A stretch of 16,642 nucleotides of DNA from Strigomonas culicis. Its lineage: Eukaryota; Euglenozoa; Kinetoplastea; Trypanosomatida; Trypanosomatidae. Positions 1 to 7,909 of this stretch are shown here, in pieces. The notes under the pieces are model-generated. The model was given only the letters and a program-made list of their open reading frames with translations, was not told the DNA's origin and ran no database searches. A program made the position numbers and the translations under genes. Location of the stretch: contig AUXH01000430.1 in assembly GCA_000482145.1 (NCBI GenBank), positions 1 to 16,642 on the forward strand. Direction: 5' to 3'. Numbering within the stretch: the stretch's first letter is position 1; the number at the start of each line of letters is the position of its first letter.

Positions 1-414
1 CCGCGCGCGCGGCCGGCGGCTGCCGGCGTCCTGCGCCGCGGGCTGGGGGGAGGCCGCGCGGCTGCTGGCGCCGGAGCGGGGCTGCTCGGCCTCGGGGGCC
101 GGCGGCGCGTCCGCCTCCGGCGCGTCGAGGCCCTGGCAGCTGCGCCGCACCTCCGCGACGAGCTCCTCGACGAGCCCCGCGGGGAACAGCAAGTCGTCCA
201 GCGACGGGGCGGCCGCGTCCGCGGCGCACGGCGGGCGCGCGGCAGCGGCGAGGGCGGCCGGCGGGGGGCAGCGCGCGTCCAGTGAGTGGCTGGGGCTGCC
301 GTGGGACAGATGCAGCAGCGAGCTCGCCTGGCGCGCCGCGGCGCCGGTGCCGGCGTGGTCAGCGAGCGTGGGCATGCGGACGGCGGGGGGTGGGGGCAGG
401 CCCGCGGACATCAT
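1..414 (-). CDS. N-terminal fragment of an unrecognised Ala/Pro-rich protein, cut by the window edge
   Basis: An open minus-strand frame runs from a double ATG (414-412 and 411-409) through 138 codons to the window edge without a stop. Its base composition (very high GC) matches the next two genes. The fragment starts MMSAGLPPPP and is rich in Ala, Pro, Arg and Ser. One less disordered stretch, around residues 75-95, reads SLDDLLFPAGLVEELVAEV and could form a short amphipathic helix. No domain is recognisable. A strong C/T tract with an AG lies just upstream, supporting this start. The frame could in principle be a chance opening in GC-rich DNA, but the splice signal placed directly before its ATG argues for a real gene. 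The C-terminus and function lie outside the window. Confidence 0.6.
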   Translation of the reverse strand, partial: MMSAGLPPPPAVRMPTLADHAGTGAAARQASSLLHLSHGSPSHSLDARCPPPAALAAAARPPCAADAAAPSLDDLLFPAGLVEELVAEVRRSCQGLDAPEADAPPAPEAEQPRSGASSRAASPQPAAQDAGSRRPRAR

Positions 415-451
415 GGGAGCGTGTGTATGGAGGGGGCGTCTAGGTCTATAT

Positions 452-525
452 CTACGGGAAGGGTAGATGTGAGAGAAAAAAAAAAAGAAAAAACTGGAGA
501 AGAAAGAAGAGGGAGAGAGAGGAAG
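452..525 (-). promoter_or_regulatory. Probable trans-splicing signal of the left-edge gene
   Basis: On the minus strand 525-471 is almost pure C/T, and the first AG downstream of it is at 453-452, predicting a 5' leader of about 37 bases before the ATG at 414. The rest of the 415-834 gap is AT-rich 3' sequence of the upstream PH-domain gene, with a second, less clean purine run near 590-615 on the plus strand. I see no other gene in the gap. Confidence 0.6.
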
Positions 526-834
526 TATAAAGTGCATTAAATTTTGATTCCGTCCGTTCTACTACGAATAAAAGGAGAGAGAGGTTTTTTATAAAGAAAA
601 GAGAAAAAAAAAGTAGAAACAACACGGTTTGCATGGAACAATACAGTCTAATTAATACAGAAGATGAAGCACTCTTTATACGGCACGTCATAGCTAAATA
701 GAACGCTCCCGCCATCCGTGTTGTGGCAATAGCCCTCTTCTCTTCACCAATGAGTAAAAGTTAAGATGGAAAAAAAAAAGTGCGGGTCCCGGTAATGATA
801 ATAATGCTTCGTATCACCCCTGGCGAGCGACCGC

Positions 835-2361
835 CTAGTCCGCCCGCAGCGTGCCGCGCGCGATCTCGTCCCGCCGCACGAAGGCCAGGATGTTGTTGAT
901 CGCCTCGAACCAGACGTCCGCCTTGTCCTTCCGCTCCGTCGCGATCTGCAGCACGCGCTTGTTGGAGTCGATCATGAGCACGTAGTACGAGTGCGGGAGC
1001 CCCTGGTCGTCCATCTGCACAATCTCGCGCGGCGTCACCTGCGTGATCTGCTCCAGCCGCAAGGAGCCGGAGAAGGTGGGGTCGTGCGTCTCCTTGTGCG
1101 ACCACACGAGAAGGTAGCTCTTCGTGTCCACCCACACCCAGCGCGGCACGACGCCGCGGCCGCTCTGGTGCCACTTGTAGAACCAGTCGCCCTGCGAGAC
1201 GATCTGCACGCTCGTCCGCAGGTCGATGGTGGAGCGCAGGTCGGGGAGGCCCAGCGCCGCCGGCTTGCGCCACGGCGGCTGCTCCAGCGGCGGCGGCGGC
1301 GGCGGCGGCACGACAGACGGCTTCGCGCTCGCGCGCGGCCGCCGCGGCGGTGGCGGCTGCTCCGCGTCCGCGTCGCTCATGTAGATGACGGAGGTCGCGA
1401 CGGGGTGTGCGCTGCGCGCGGGCGGGCCGTACGGGTCGTCGTGCGGGCCCTCCCGCCGCGCGCTGCGCCGCCGGCTGGACGACAGCGAGCGCTGCCGGCG
1501 GCTCTGCGACGAGTGGAGCGGCAGCGACGAGGGCAGCGACAGCGGCTCGTGCCGCCGCGAGTGGCGCCGCGCGCCGCGGCCCTCGGGGCGCTCCGCGTGG
1601 TCCGTCCACTGCACGTTCTCGGGCGAGCTCGCGCGCGGCGGCGCGGCGGACGGGGCCTCCGGCGCGAAGCCGCTGGACCGCCACGAGCGCGCAGGCGCAC
1701 GCCAGTCGTAGGGCGCGCCGGCGGACCAGCGGGAGGGGCTGCTGCGCCGCGGCGACGACCAGCTCGCGCGCGGGGGGGACCAGCGCAAAGGGGCGGCGTA
1801 CCCGCCGGCCGTGGGGAGGCGCTCGAGCGAGCGGCGCGCGCGCGCGGGGCTGAAGCGGAGCCGCGGCACCACGTCGGGGCTGGCGTAGAGGACGCCGAAC
1901 TCCGTGATGGGCCGGCCGGTGAAGAGCAGCCGGCGGCTGCGGTGCCGCGCGCTCCCGGTGCTCACGCTGCGGCGGGGGCCCGGCGCCTCCTCCGTCGTGG
2001 ACGAGCGCCAGAGGGACGGGCGCCCATCCGCGCCGCCGGGGGCCGCGCGCGCGCCGCCACCGCCGGCCGCCGCCTCCGGCTCGCCGCCGGCGCCGGCGTC
2101 TCTCGAGTGCGCAAAGTCGTTGTCCGTCTCGTTCATTGCGTGCCTGCTGTCCGCGCCGAAGGAGGCGGTCTGCGCCGCGCGCGAGGTGGGCACCGGCGAC
2201 GTGCCCGTGCCCAGCACGCGAATGCCCTCCGTCTGCGTGCCCGTGGAGGGGCCGCGGCTGGGGCGCTGCGAGCCGGCGGCCGGCGGATGCACCAGCAGCA
2301 CGCCGCGGCGGCGGCGGTTTTCTAAGATGCGTGCGAGATGCGCTTCGTGGATCGCATCCAT
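835..2361 (-). CDS. PH-domain protein with a long disordered basic region
   Basis: A 508-residue protein begins at an ATG (2361-2359) and ends in TAG. Residues 1-20 form a charged helix-like N-terminus. About 21-376 are low-complexity (Ala, Pro, Ser, Arg, Gly), including Arg/Ser-rich stretches, five Trp at 194, 201, 212, 220 and 227, and a run of seven prolines at 352-358. Residues about 387-497 fit a pleckstrin-homology fold: GDWFYKW opens the first strands, PRWVWVD and YLLVWS follow, and the last helix carries ADVWFEAINNIL with the conserved PH tryptophan at 484. The pattern resembles the Mcp5/Num1-type cortical PH family, which suggests membrane or cortex attachment through phosphoinositides. 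That subfamily is my inference from motifs. The disordered part may carry interaction or phosphorylation sites. It could instead be an unrelated PH-like fold, but PH is the best reading. Confidence 0.85.
   Translation of the reverse strand: MDAIHEAHLARILENRRRRGVLLVHPPAAGSQRPSRGPSTGTQTEGIRVLGTGTSPVPTSRAAQTASFGADSRHAMNETDNDFAHSRDAGAGGEPEAAAGGGGARAAPGGADGRPSLWRSSTTEEAPGPRRSVSTGSARHRSRRLLFTGRPITEFGVLYASPDVVPRLRFSPARARRSLERLPTAGGYAAPLRWSPPRASWSSPRRSSPSRWSAGAPYDWRAPARSWRSSGFAPEAPSAAPPRASSPENVQWTDHAERPEGRGARRHSRRHEPLSLPSSLPLHSSQSRRQRSLSSSRRRSARREGPHDDPYGPPARSAHPVATSVIYMSDADAEQPPPPRRPRASAKPSVVPPPPPPPLEQPPWRKPAALGLPDLRSTIDLRTSVQIVSQGDWFYKWHQSGRGVVPRWVWVDTKSYLLVWSHKETHDPTFSGSLRLEQITQVTPREIVQMDDQGLPHSYYVLMIDSNKRVLQIATERKDKADVWFEAINNILAFVRRDEIARGTLRAD
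1288..1308 (-). repeat. Seven CGG units encoding a polyproline run
   Basis: Seven tandem CGG triplets on the plus strand read as seven CCG proline codons in the PH-domain gene (residues 352-358). The perfectly repeated codon suggests length variation between strains is possible. Confidence 0.9.
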
Positions 2362-2520
2362 TGTTCTAGGTGTGGTCTTTTGAAAGGGATGCGGTGACGT
2401 CCCTTTTGCTCCTGCCTGGAATCACCAATCACTTTGACGGTGTCTTCCGCTATTTTGTTCTTTTTGATGGGGTATAAAAATGGAAGGAATGCTCCTCCCG
2501 CTAAAAGAACCTTTTAAATA

Positions 2521-2594
2521 CTGTCATTATTAGGGATGGGGAGACAAAGAGAGGGAGAGAGAAAGGGGGGAAAGAAATTGTAGGAAAGAGAGGA
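2521..2594 (-). promoter_or_regulatory. Probable trans-splicing signal of the PH-domain gene
   Basis: Minus strand 2594-2531 is a C/T tract; the first AG after it is at 2522-2521, giving a leader of about 159 bases to the ATG at 2361. The whole 2362-2791 gap holds this signal and the 3' end of the acyl-CoA oxidase-like gene. An AT-rich stretch, 2625-2710, has poly(A) runs on the plus strand. No further gene is visible. Confidence 0.55.
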
Positions 2595-2791
2595 TCTCAC
2601 ACTTTCATAAAAGCATACAAAGAGGAAAAAAAAAAAATAACCGAAAAGATAGACATCATAGCCGTTTTTATTGGCACTTCTGGGTTGTTTGTGTATGTAA
2701 TAACGGTCTCCCCAGTTAATTAGAACAACTGCAACTCTCTCCATTCACGTCCTCAGCGGGTGCCGGCCGCGTAGCACATGTGATGAACACC

Positions 2792-5050
2792 CTACTTCTT
2801 TGTCTTCTTCACGTACGACGGTTTATCTGCTAGCCCATGAAAAAGGTCAAACTCCTCCGCCTCTTCACGGATCTCCTCCTGTCCCGCCTTTGTGTGCTCT
2901 CTCCTCTCCCTCTCCTTGTCCTTGTGCAGGGCCACTGTATCGCCGCGCTCGATGTGCGTGTTGGTGCCGGGGATCGTCCAATAGGGCTCCATGTCCGCCG
3001 CCGCGCACGGCGCACGAAACGCGGCGGGCACCTCCATCGCGTCGACAAGATTGACGCACTGGGGTGCGAGCACCGTCACAATGTTGTCCAGATGCGACGC
3101 CAAAATGATGGCCTTGTTGGTGCTCAGCATCTTCTTGGAGAGGATGTAGTCGAGGCGGTCCATCTGCCGCGTCAGCGCGTAGACCCACCCAATGTCGCGG
3201 ATGATTTTGCGGCCGCGCGGGTCGGCGCACTTCTGCGTCTCGTCCATCAGCACCTCCAGCAGATACATCTCCATGAAGGCCTCGCCGCAGTGTACCACCT
3301 CGCGGTGGCGGAACATCACCCAGTCGTACCACTGGTGCTCCGGTCCGCCCTTACGCCGCTCCAACTCACGCGACTGCCGCAGCCGCTTCTTCACCTCGTA
3401 GTGTTTGTGGCTGAAGAAAAGCAGGTGGCGACCAAGGTCCGCGATGCGCGGGGAGTACCACGGGTTCTTCAGGAAGCGGTTGACCGCCGGCAGGCTCTGC
3501 AGCAGGCTCGTCGCCCACCAGCCCCAGTGCGAGGTGCCGATGTTCCGTGTGATGGAGCGGAAGGCCACCTCGCGGATGAGCGCGGAGCGGTCGGGACCCT
3601 CCTGCCGCAGGTGCACCAGCGCCGCGCTCGCGCCGCTGCCGCTGCTGGCCAGCGAGCCGTGCACGCCCATGCACGCGTCGGCGAAGCGGTGCAGCTCCAG
3701 CAGCTCCTCCTGTAGGCAGTGGACGATGCCGGCGAGCCGCATCTCGTCCTCGTAGGAGGGCTCCGCCCGCCCGGACATGTCGCTGAAGACGGGCAGCACG
3801 CGCTGCCACGCCATGAGGTACGCGTACGCCTTCGCGACGAGCCCGACCAGTGGGGTCTGCACGTGCTGCAGCCCGAAGTAGGGGTAGTTGCGCCGGTAGT
3901 CCGGGCCCAGCACCATCTTCTGCGCCGTGTAGCGCACCACGTTCGTGCAGAGCGTCTTCATCGTGCCCACGTACAGGGCGCCGGTCGCGACGCGCGTGCG
4001 CGTGCGAAGCACCTCCAGCGCACTCCGCGCGCCCTCCTGGCCGGGGAGGTAGCCAACCGTGTTCTCAGCGGTCATGGTGAAGGGCGCCAGGAGGTGATTC
4101 GGCGGCAGGCGCACATTGTCGAAGTGGATGACGGCCGCGCCGGACTCGCTAAGCACCGCGTCCTCGCCCACGATGGGCCGCACGCTGACGCCCTCGCACA
4201 GCACGCCCTTGTCGCGGAGCGGGACGACAAACACATGGACGCCGTTGTTCTCCATCTTATTGAGCGTGAGCGTGGCCGTGACCAGCGCCCAGTCCGCGCA
4301 CTCCGCGGCCACCACAGCAAACTTCCCGGTCCCACGCAGTATGAAGCACTTGTCGTGGAAGTCGTAGCGCGCCTCCGTGTTCAGCGGTGCCTCCTCCGCG
4401 AGGAGCTCCCGGTGCGCGAGGCAGCCGATCGTCCGGCCACTATCCACGTGGTCCAGAATGCGCTGCTGCAGCTCTGCGTGGGCATGCGTGGCGACCATGC
4501 CCGCAAAGGTAAAGTGGTCCGCCGCGAGGAGGGCGAGCGCCGGGTGCGCGGTGGCCAGCACCTCGTAGTAGGACGCAAGCCGGTGCGGCGTCGAGCGCAC
4601 CTGTGCGTACGACACGAGCCCCTTCCTGCAGAGCGCGCGAAACACCTGCAGTGTCTGCTGCACGGACGGCAGTGCGCTTTGCTTGTGCGCGAAGGTGGTC
4701 GGCTTGGGCGGCAGCAGCGGCGTGAGCGCCGCGCGGATCTCCTGCTTCACGTCTACATCGTTGCCCTCGCACAGGTAGCGAAAGGTCGGCTCCTCGAAGG
4801 CGAGCTCCATGGCGTAGTTACTAGAGGACGGGTCCAGCTCCACGTGCATCCGAGCGGCCCTGGTGGTGTGAAAGGGGCGGCTTGGCGTCAGCACGGAAGC
4901 GGCGGCCACGGCTGCCGCTCGAGCGCGGTGGTGGGCCGACAGCAGAGGTGTGGCGCGCGATGCTGTTCGACGGAGCGCGGGTGCGACGGCACTGGTCAGC
5001 CATGTGGATGGCACAGCCGCTTTGGAGCAAAGGCCTGTCGATGAGAACAT
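2792..5050 (-). CDS. Divergent acyl-CoA oxidase-like flavoprotein, probably mitochondrial
   Basis: A 752-residue protein starts at the ATG at 5050; the frame stays open further upstream but only to a GTG. Acyl-CoA oxidases normally oxidise acyl-CoA to trans-2-enoyl-CoA with FAD. The order matches that family: helical N-terminal part to about 200, beta domain about 205-330 (GVHVFVVPLRD, HFDNVRLPPNHLL), FAD-binding helices about 345-500, C-terminal oxidase domain about 530-680 (IGWVYALTR, VNLVDAMEVP). ACMGVHG at 459-465 and EG at 484-485 align with the family's ACGGHG and catalytic-Glu segments. Residues 1-67 are basic, Ser/Ala-rich and end in RPFHTTR, like a mitochondrial presequence. The C-terminus KKTKK is not a PTS1. 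Several FAD and substrate motifs are altered (TEx-GHG, KWW, EG[DE]N), so activity is uncertain. It could be a diverged enzyme or a pseudoenzyme. Confidence 0.85.
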   Translation of the reverse strand: MFSSTGLCSKAAVPSTWLTSAVAPALRRTASRATPLLSAHHRARAAAVAAASVLTPSRPFHTTRAARMHVELDPSSSNYAMELAFEEPTFRYLCEGNDVDVKQEIRAALTPLLPPKPTTFAHKQSALPSVQQTLQVFRALCRKGLVSYAQVRSTPHRLASYYEVLATAHPALALLAADHFTFAGMVATHAHAELQQRILDHVDSGRTIGCLAHRELLAEEAPLNTEARYDFHDKCFILRGTGKFAVVAAECADWALVTATLTLNKMENNGVHVFVVPLRDKGVLCEGVSVRPIVGEDAVLSESGAAVIHFDNVRLPPNHLLAPFTMTAENTVGYLPGQEGARSALEVLRTRTRVATGALYVGTMKTLCTNVVRYTAQKMVLGPDYRRNYPYFGLQHVQTPLVGLVAKAYAYLMAWQRVLPVFSDMSGRAEPSYEDEMRLAGIVHCLQEELLELHRFADACMGVHGSLASSGSGASAALVHLRQEGPDRSALIREVAFRSITRNIGTSHWGWWATSLLQSLPAVNRFLKNPWYSPRIADLGRHLLFFSHKHYEVKKRLRQSRELERRKGGPEHQWYDWVMFRHREVVHCGEAFMEMYLLEVLMDETQKCADPRGRKIIRDIGWVYALTRQMDRLDYILSKKMLSTNKAIILASHLDNIVTVLAPQCVNLVDAMEVPAAFRAPCAAADMEPYWTIPGTNTHIERGDTVALHKDKERERREHTKAGQEEIREEAEEFDLFHGLADKPSYVKKTKK

Positions 5051-5123
5051 ACACAAAAAGAACACAAAATGTATGTATATACCTACTCTACTAGTACAAT
5101 GTGGAAGGGGTGCGCAAAGGCAG

Positions 5124-5150
5124 CTTGAGAGACAGAAAGAAAAAAAAAGG
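5124..5150 (-). promoter_or_regulatory. Probable trans-splicing signal of the acyl-CoA oxidase-like gene
   Basis: Minus strand 5150-5127 is a C/T tract followed by AG at 5125-5124, predicting a leader of about 73 bases to the ATG at 5050. The rest of the 5051-5424 gap is the 3' region of SPT5. It includes a short CAAA-type repeat near 5346-5368 (plus strand) and nothing gene-like. Confidence 0.6.
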
Positions 5151-5424
5151 TGTTGGTGTGTAGTTGTTTTGTGCGTTGTCGTACTTATACACTTGAATAG
5201 AAAGCTACATATGTATGGTGTGTTGGTAGGTGGTTGGGATTGTTTTTTTACGGTTAAGCTTAATGTTTACACAAGTCCAAACGACATGATTTCCTCTTAG
5301 AAAACGCATCTTTTAACTAACTCTAGTCAACCAACAAGGCGTCGTCAAACAAACAAACAGACAAACAACGAAATAACAAACTGAAAATATAAAGAAAAAC
5401 AAAAAGACTGAAGTACAGCGGAAC

Positions 5425-7542
5425 CTATTGCCGGTCCACGATGGACACATCCTCGAACCACTCCGACGACTGGAAGTCCTCCGAGGCGTCCTGCCGCACG
5501 GCCACGTCGCCACGCGTGGCATTGTGCGGACGACGCTGCGGCAGCGGAAGCTGCTTTGGCGGCGCGATGAACTTGGTCGTGGTCCTGCCGCTCGCCAGCA
5601 GGACGCAGGCGGCGTCCAGGGCGACGATGCCGGAGTTCTCCTTCACCTTGCGGCAGCGCACAAAGAGCGTCCGGTTGTAAACCTGTTCGATGCGCCCCGT
5701 CTCGCCGCCCAGGTGGAACGGCGTCAGCGGTGTCTTCTCAATCCGCACCTCCTCACCGCGGGCCAGCCTATTCTGCAGGCGGTCCACCGTGTGGCGGGGG
5801 CCGCCGTCGCGGCTGATCGGCTTCGCCTGCGCGAAGGTGAGGGTGCGCACCTCGTTGCGCTCCGTCAGCACGTCCATCGTCGTGCGGCTGAGGCGCACGA
5901 TGCAGGCGGCGAGGCTCGTGTCGGAGACGGACACGAGGTCGAACACCTGCCACGTGCCGACCTTGTGCTGGAAGGTGCCGATCAGCTTGCTCTGGTGGCA
6001 GTCGTTCGCCTTCACGCGGATCTCGCCCTCCATGGCGGCGCGGTCCGGCAGCACTAAAATGACGTCGCCCATCGAGCGCAGCACGGTGCCTCCCTCGCCC
6101 GCGTACTCGCCGTTGTCTATGATGATGTGGGTGCCCTCCATGAAGTGCTTGGCGCAGATCGCCAGCTCGACCTTCAGCTTCAGCGGGTCCTTTCGCCCGG
6201 GTGCCTTGCACGAGAGCAGCGCCGTGTGGTCGCCGGTCATGATGCTGAGGATGGTGCCGACCGTCCCCACGAGCTGCCCCGTCGTCACGCGCACCGAGTC
6301 GCCGACCTGGAAGACGGTCTGCTCCCCGCTCTTCGCGATGGTCCGCGCCACCGCCTCGCGCACGCGCTCGCGGTTGTTGTTGTAGAAGCGCGCCAGCTCC
6401 TCCGCCGTGGGCGCCTCCATCTGCGCGTTGGAGAAGACCATGCGCGCGGAGACGGTCTTGAGGAGATAGCCCTCCTGGTCGAACTGGTACTCCCCCCAGC
6501 GGTGGCCGTTCCCGCTCACGTCGACGTCGATCGCCAGGCTAGGGGAGAAGAAGCGGGCGGGGAGCTGGGTGGTGGCCTTGTGGAAGGGCTTCCCCACAAA
6601 ATCCTCGCGCGGGACGACCTTGACCGTGATGTGCGTCCCGTCCGAGTGCACGGACGTCACCTGTGCCAGGTCGTTGCGGTAGAAGCGCTGCCGCAGCCGC
6701 ACCAGCGAGCCGATGTGGATCTTCTCCTCCGCCGGCCGGTGCTCCATCATCTTCATCAAGTCGCTCGGGTCGACCACCGTGATGCGGAAGCGGAAGAGAC
6801 CCTCCAGGCCATTAATCGCGTTCTCCACGAAAAGCTTCCGGTACGCCTCGACGTAGATGTACTCCTTCACGTGGTCCAGGCAGAAGACCGAAATGATACC
6901 TAAATCCATTTTCTTGTGCTCAAAATTGTTGCCAATGCGGTACGCGTGGCACTTGTTGACTATGCGAGCCACGAGGATACGATTCATGCGGGGCCGGCAC
7001 TTGATCGCGAACACTTTGGGGTCCTTCTCCGTCGGCAGAAAGCGGGACGCATACCGTAGCGAGCGCTTCTGCGTCTTGGTGACCGCCTCCTGCTTCAGGG
7101 CGCGGTAGCGCTCTTGGTAGTGACGCTCCACCTCCGCGTCCGACATCTCGTCATCCCCTGGGAAGACGGCGTAGCCTGGTCGCTGCTCCTTGTCCTCACG
7201 CGGCGCGTACGCCGTTTCCACGAACCCGTCCTCCGTTCCATCCTCCGAGTAGTCGCCATCGCCAACCTCATCGTCGCCGGAGGCACTGGACGCCATGTCA
7301 TCGATGTACTTGGATCGCTTCGGCTCGGCGTCCGCATCGCCGTGGTGGTGGCGACGCTTCTTGTTCTTCTTCTTGTCCTTCTTCTTCCGGCGCTCCCCGG
7401 CATCCTCCTCTTCTTCCTCCCCGCCGCGCTCGGGGATGCCGGTGCCGTAGGCAAGCGGCGCCAGCTCCTCCACGGGCGGGGGCAGAGCGCTGCCTTCGTC
7501 CAACAGCTCTGTCAGCTTGCTCAAGTCCACTTCGTCGGCCAT
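5425..7542 (-). CDS. SPT5: Transcription elongation factor SPT5
   Basis: SPT5 (NusG homologue) clamps RNA polymerase II with SPT4 and promotes processive elongation in the nucleus. This 705-residue protein starts at MADEVDLSKL (ATG at 7542); the frame is open further upstream only to a TTG, through the C/T splice tract. Residues 40-135 hold an acidic run, a Lys-rich run and an Asp/Glu-rich stretch. The NGN domain spans about 175-265, with KVFAIKCRPRMN and KEYIYVEAY, the family hallmarks. KOW-type modules follow: about 272-312 (IGSLVRLRQ), 408-447 (VGDSVRVTTGQLVGTVG), 464-512 (MEGTHIIIDNGEYAGEGG), a linked beta unit 528-571 (FDLVSVSDTSLAACIVRL), and 583-650 (LFVRCRKVKENSGIVALD), in the same order as in human SPT5. 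The tail, 655-705, has no visible repeated CTR motif. It is the first of the GC-rich genes in this cluster. Confidence 0.95.
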   Translation of the reverse strand: MADEVDLSKLTELLDEGSALPPPVEELAPLAYGTGIPERGGEEEEEDAGERRKKKDKKKNKKRRHHHGDADAEPKRSKYIDDMASSASGDDEVGDGDYSEDGTEDGFVETAYAPREDKEQRPGYAVFPGDDEMSDAEVERHYQERYRALKQEAVTKTQKRSLRYASRFLPTEKDPKVFAIKCRPRMNRILVARIVNKCHAYRIGNNFEHKKMDLGIISVFCLDHVKEYIYVEAYRKLFVENAINGLEGLFRFRITVVDPSDLMKMMEHRPAEEKIHIGSLVRLRQRFYRNDLAQVTSVHSDGTHITVKVVPREDFVGKPFHKATTQLPARFFSPSLAIDVDVSGNGHRWGEYQFDQEGYLLKTVSARMVFSNAQMEAPTAEELARFYNNNRERVREAVARTIAKSGEQTVFQVGDSVRVTTGQLVGTVGTILSIMTGDHTALLSCKAPGRKDPLKLKVELAICAKHFMEGTHIIIDNGEYAGEGGTVLRSMGDVILVLPDRAAMEGEIRVKANDCHQSKLIGTFQHKVGTWQVFDLVSVSDTSLAACIVRLSRTTMDVLTERNEVRTLTFAQAKPISRDGGPRHTVDRLQNRLARGEEVRIEKTPLTPFHLGGETGRIEQVYNRTLFVRCRKVKENSGIVALDAACVLLASGRTTTKFIAPPKQLPLPQRRPHNATRGDVAVRQDASEDFQSSEWFEDVSIVDRQ

Positions 7543-7678
7543 TGGAGCGCAGTCGCTGCAGAAAGAGAATTCTATTTGATAGTATTTAAGATGGTTACCT
7601 CTGTGTCCAATTGGTTTCTTTTTCTCTCTCCTAGAACGAAAAAAGAAATCAAAACGAATAAAAGAGGAACTTTGCTTC

Positions 7679-7728
7679 CTTTCGGCAATAGAAGAAAGAG
7701 AAAGAGAGAGAGGCAAGGAAAAAAAAAA
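7679..7728 (-). promoter_or_regulatory. Probable trans-splicing signals of SPT5
   Basis: Minus strand 7728-7691 is a C/T tract and the first AG after it is at 7680-7679, a leader of about 136 bases. A second, T-rich tract at 7668-7633 with AG at 7632-7631, and a short one at 7569-7558 with AG at 7557-7556, lie closer to the ATG, so alternative acceptors are plausible. This gap (7543-7909) otherwise holds only the 3' end of the MORN gene and a GT microsatellite. Confidence 0.5.
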
Positions 7729-7793
7729 CAGTATGTTCTATGATGTACCAGATGTGGTGGTTCATCTCTGAAAAGCCATTGGGCACCGTAAAC

Positions 7794-7809
7794 GTGTGTG
7801 TGTGTGTGT
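7794..7809. repeat. GT dinucleotide microsatellite
   Basis: About eight GT units on the plus strand lie between SPT5 and the MORN-repeat gene. On the transcribed minus strand this is a CA repeat in the probable 3' untranslated region of the MORN gene. Confidence 0.85.
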
Positions 7810-7909
7810 ATAAGAACACATGCATTTTTAGAAAAAGCAAGCGCCCGTGTCGCATGACGAGGGGCGTATATGTACATTCAATCATATAGAGATGATAGGA
7901 AAACCATAT

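Noticed and set aside
991..2325. A 444-codon plus-strand open frame antisense to the PH-domain gene
   Set aside because: It is almost entirely Arg/Ala/Gly/Pro, has no domain, and mirrors the GC-rich PH gene; stops are rare in such DNA. The minus frame has a PH domain and a splice tract.
2470..2478. TATAAAA sequence resembling a TATA box on the plus strand
   Set aside because: Lies between two same-strand minus genes, points the wrong way, and kinetoplastid protein genes do not use TATA promoters.
3719..5044. A 441-codon plus-strand open frame antisense to the acyl-CoA oxidase-like gene
   Set aside because: Arg/His/Val-rich shadow of a GC-rich gene with clear oxidase motifs on the other strand; no independent splice signal.
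5051..5065. Five-codon extension of the acyl-CoA oxidase-like protein
   Set aside because: It would need a GTG start. The first ATG in frame is at 5050.
7543..7716. N-terminal extension of SPT5 upstream of MADEV
   Set aside because: It starts at a TTG and translates the pyrimidine tract, giving a Ser/Leu/Phe string absent from the family. The ATG at 7542 is the better start.
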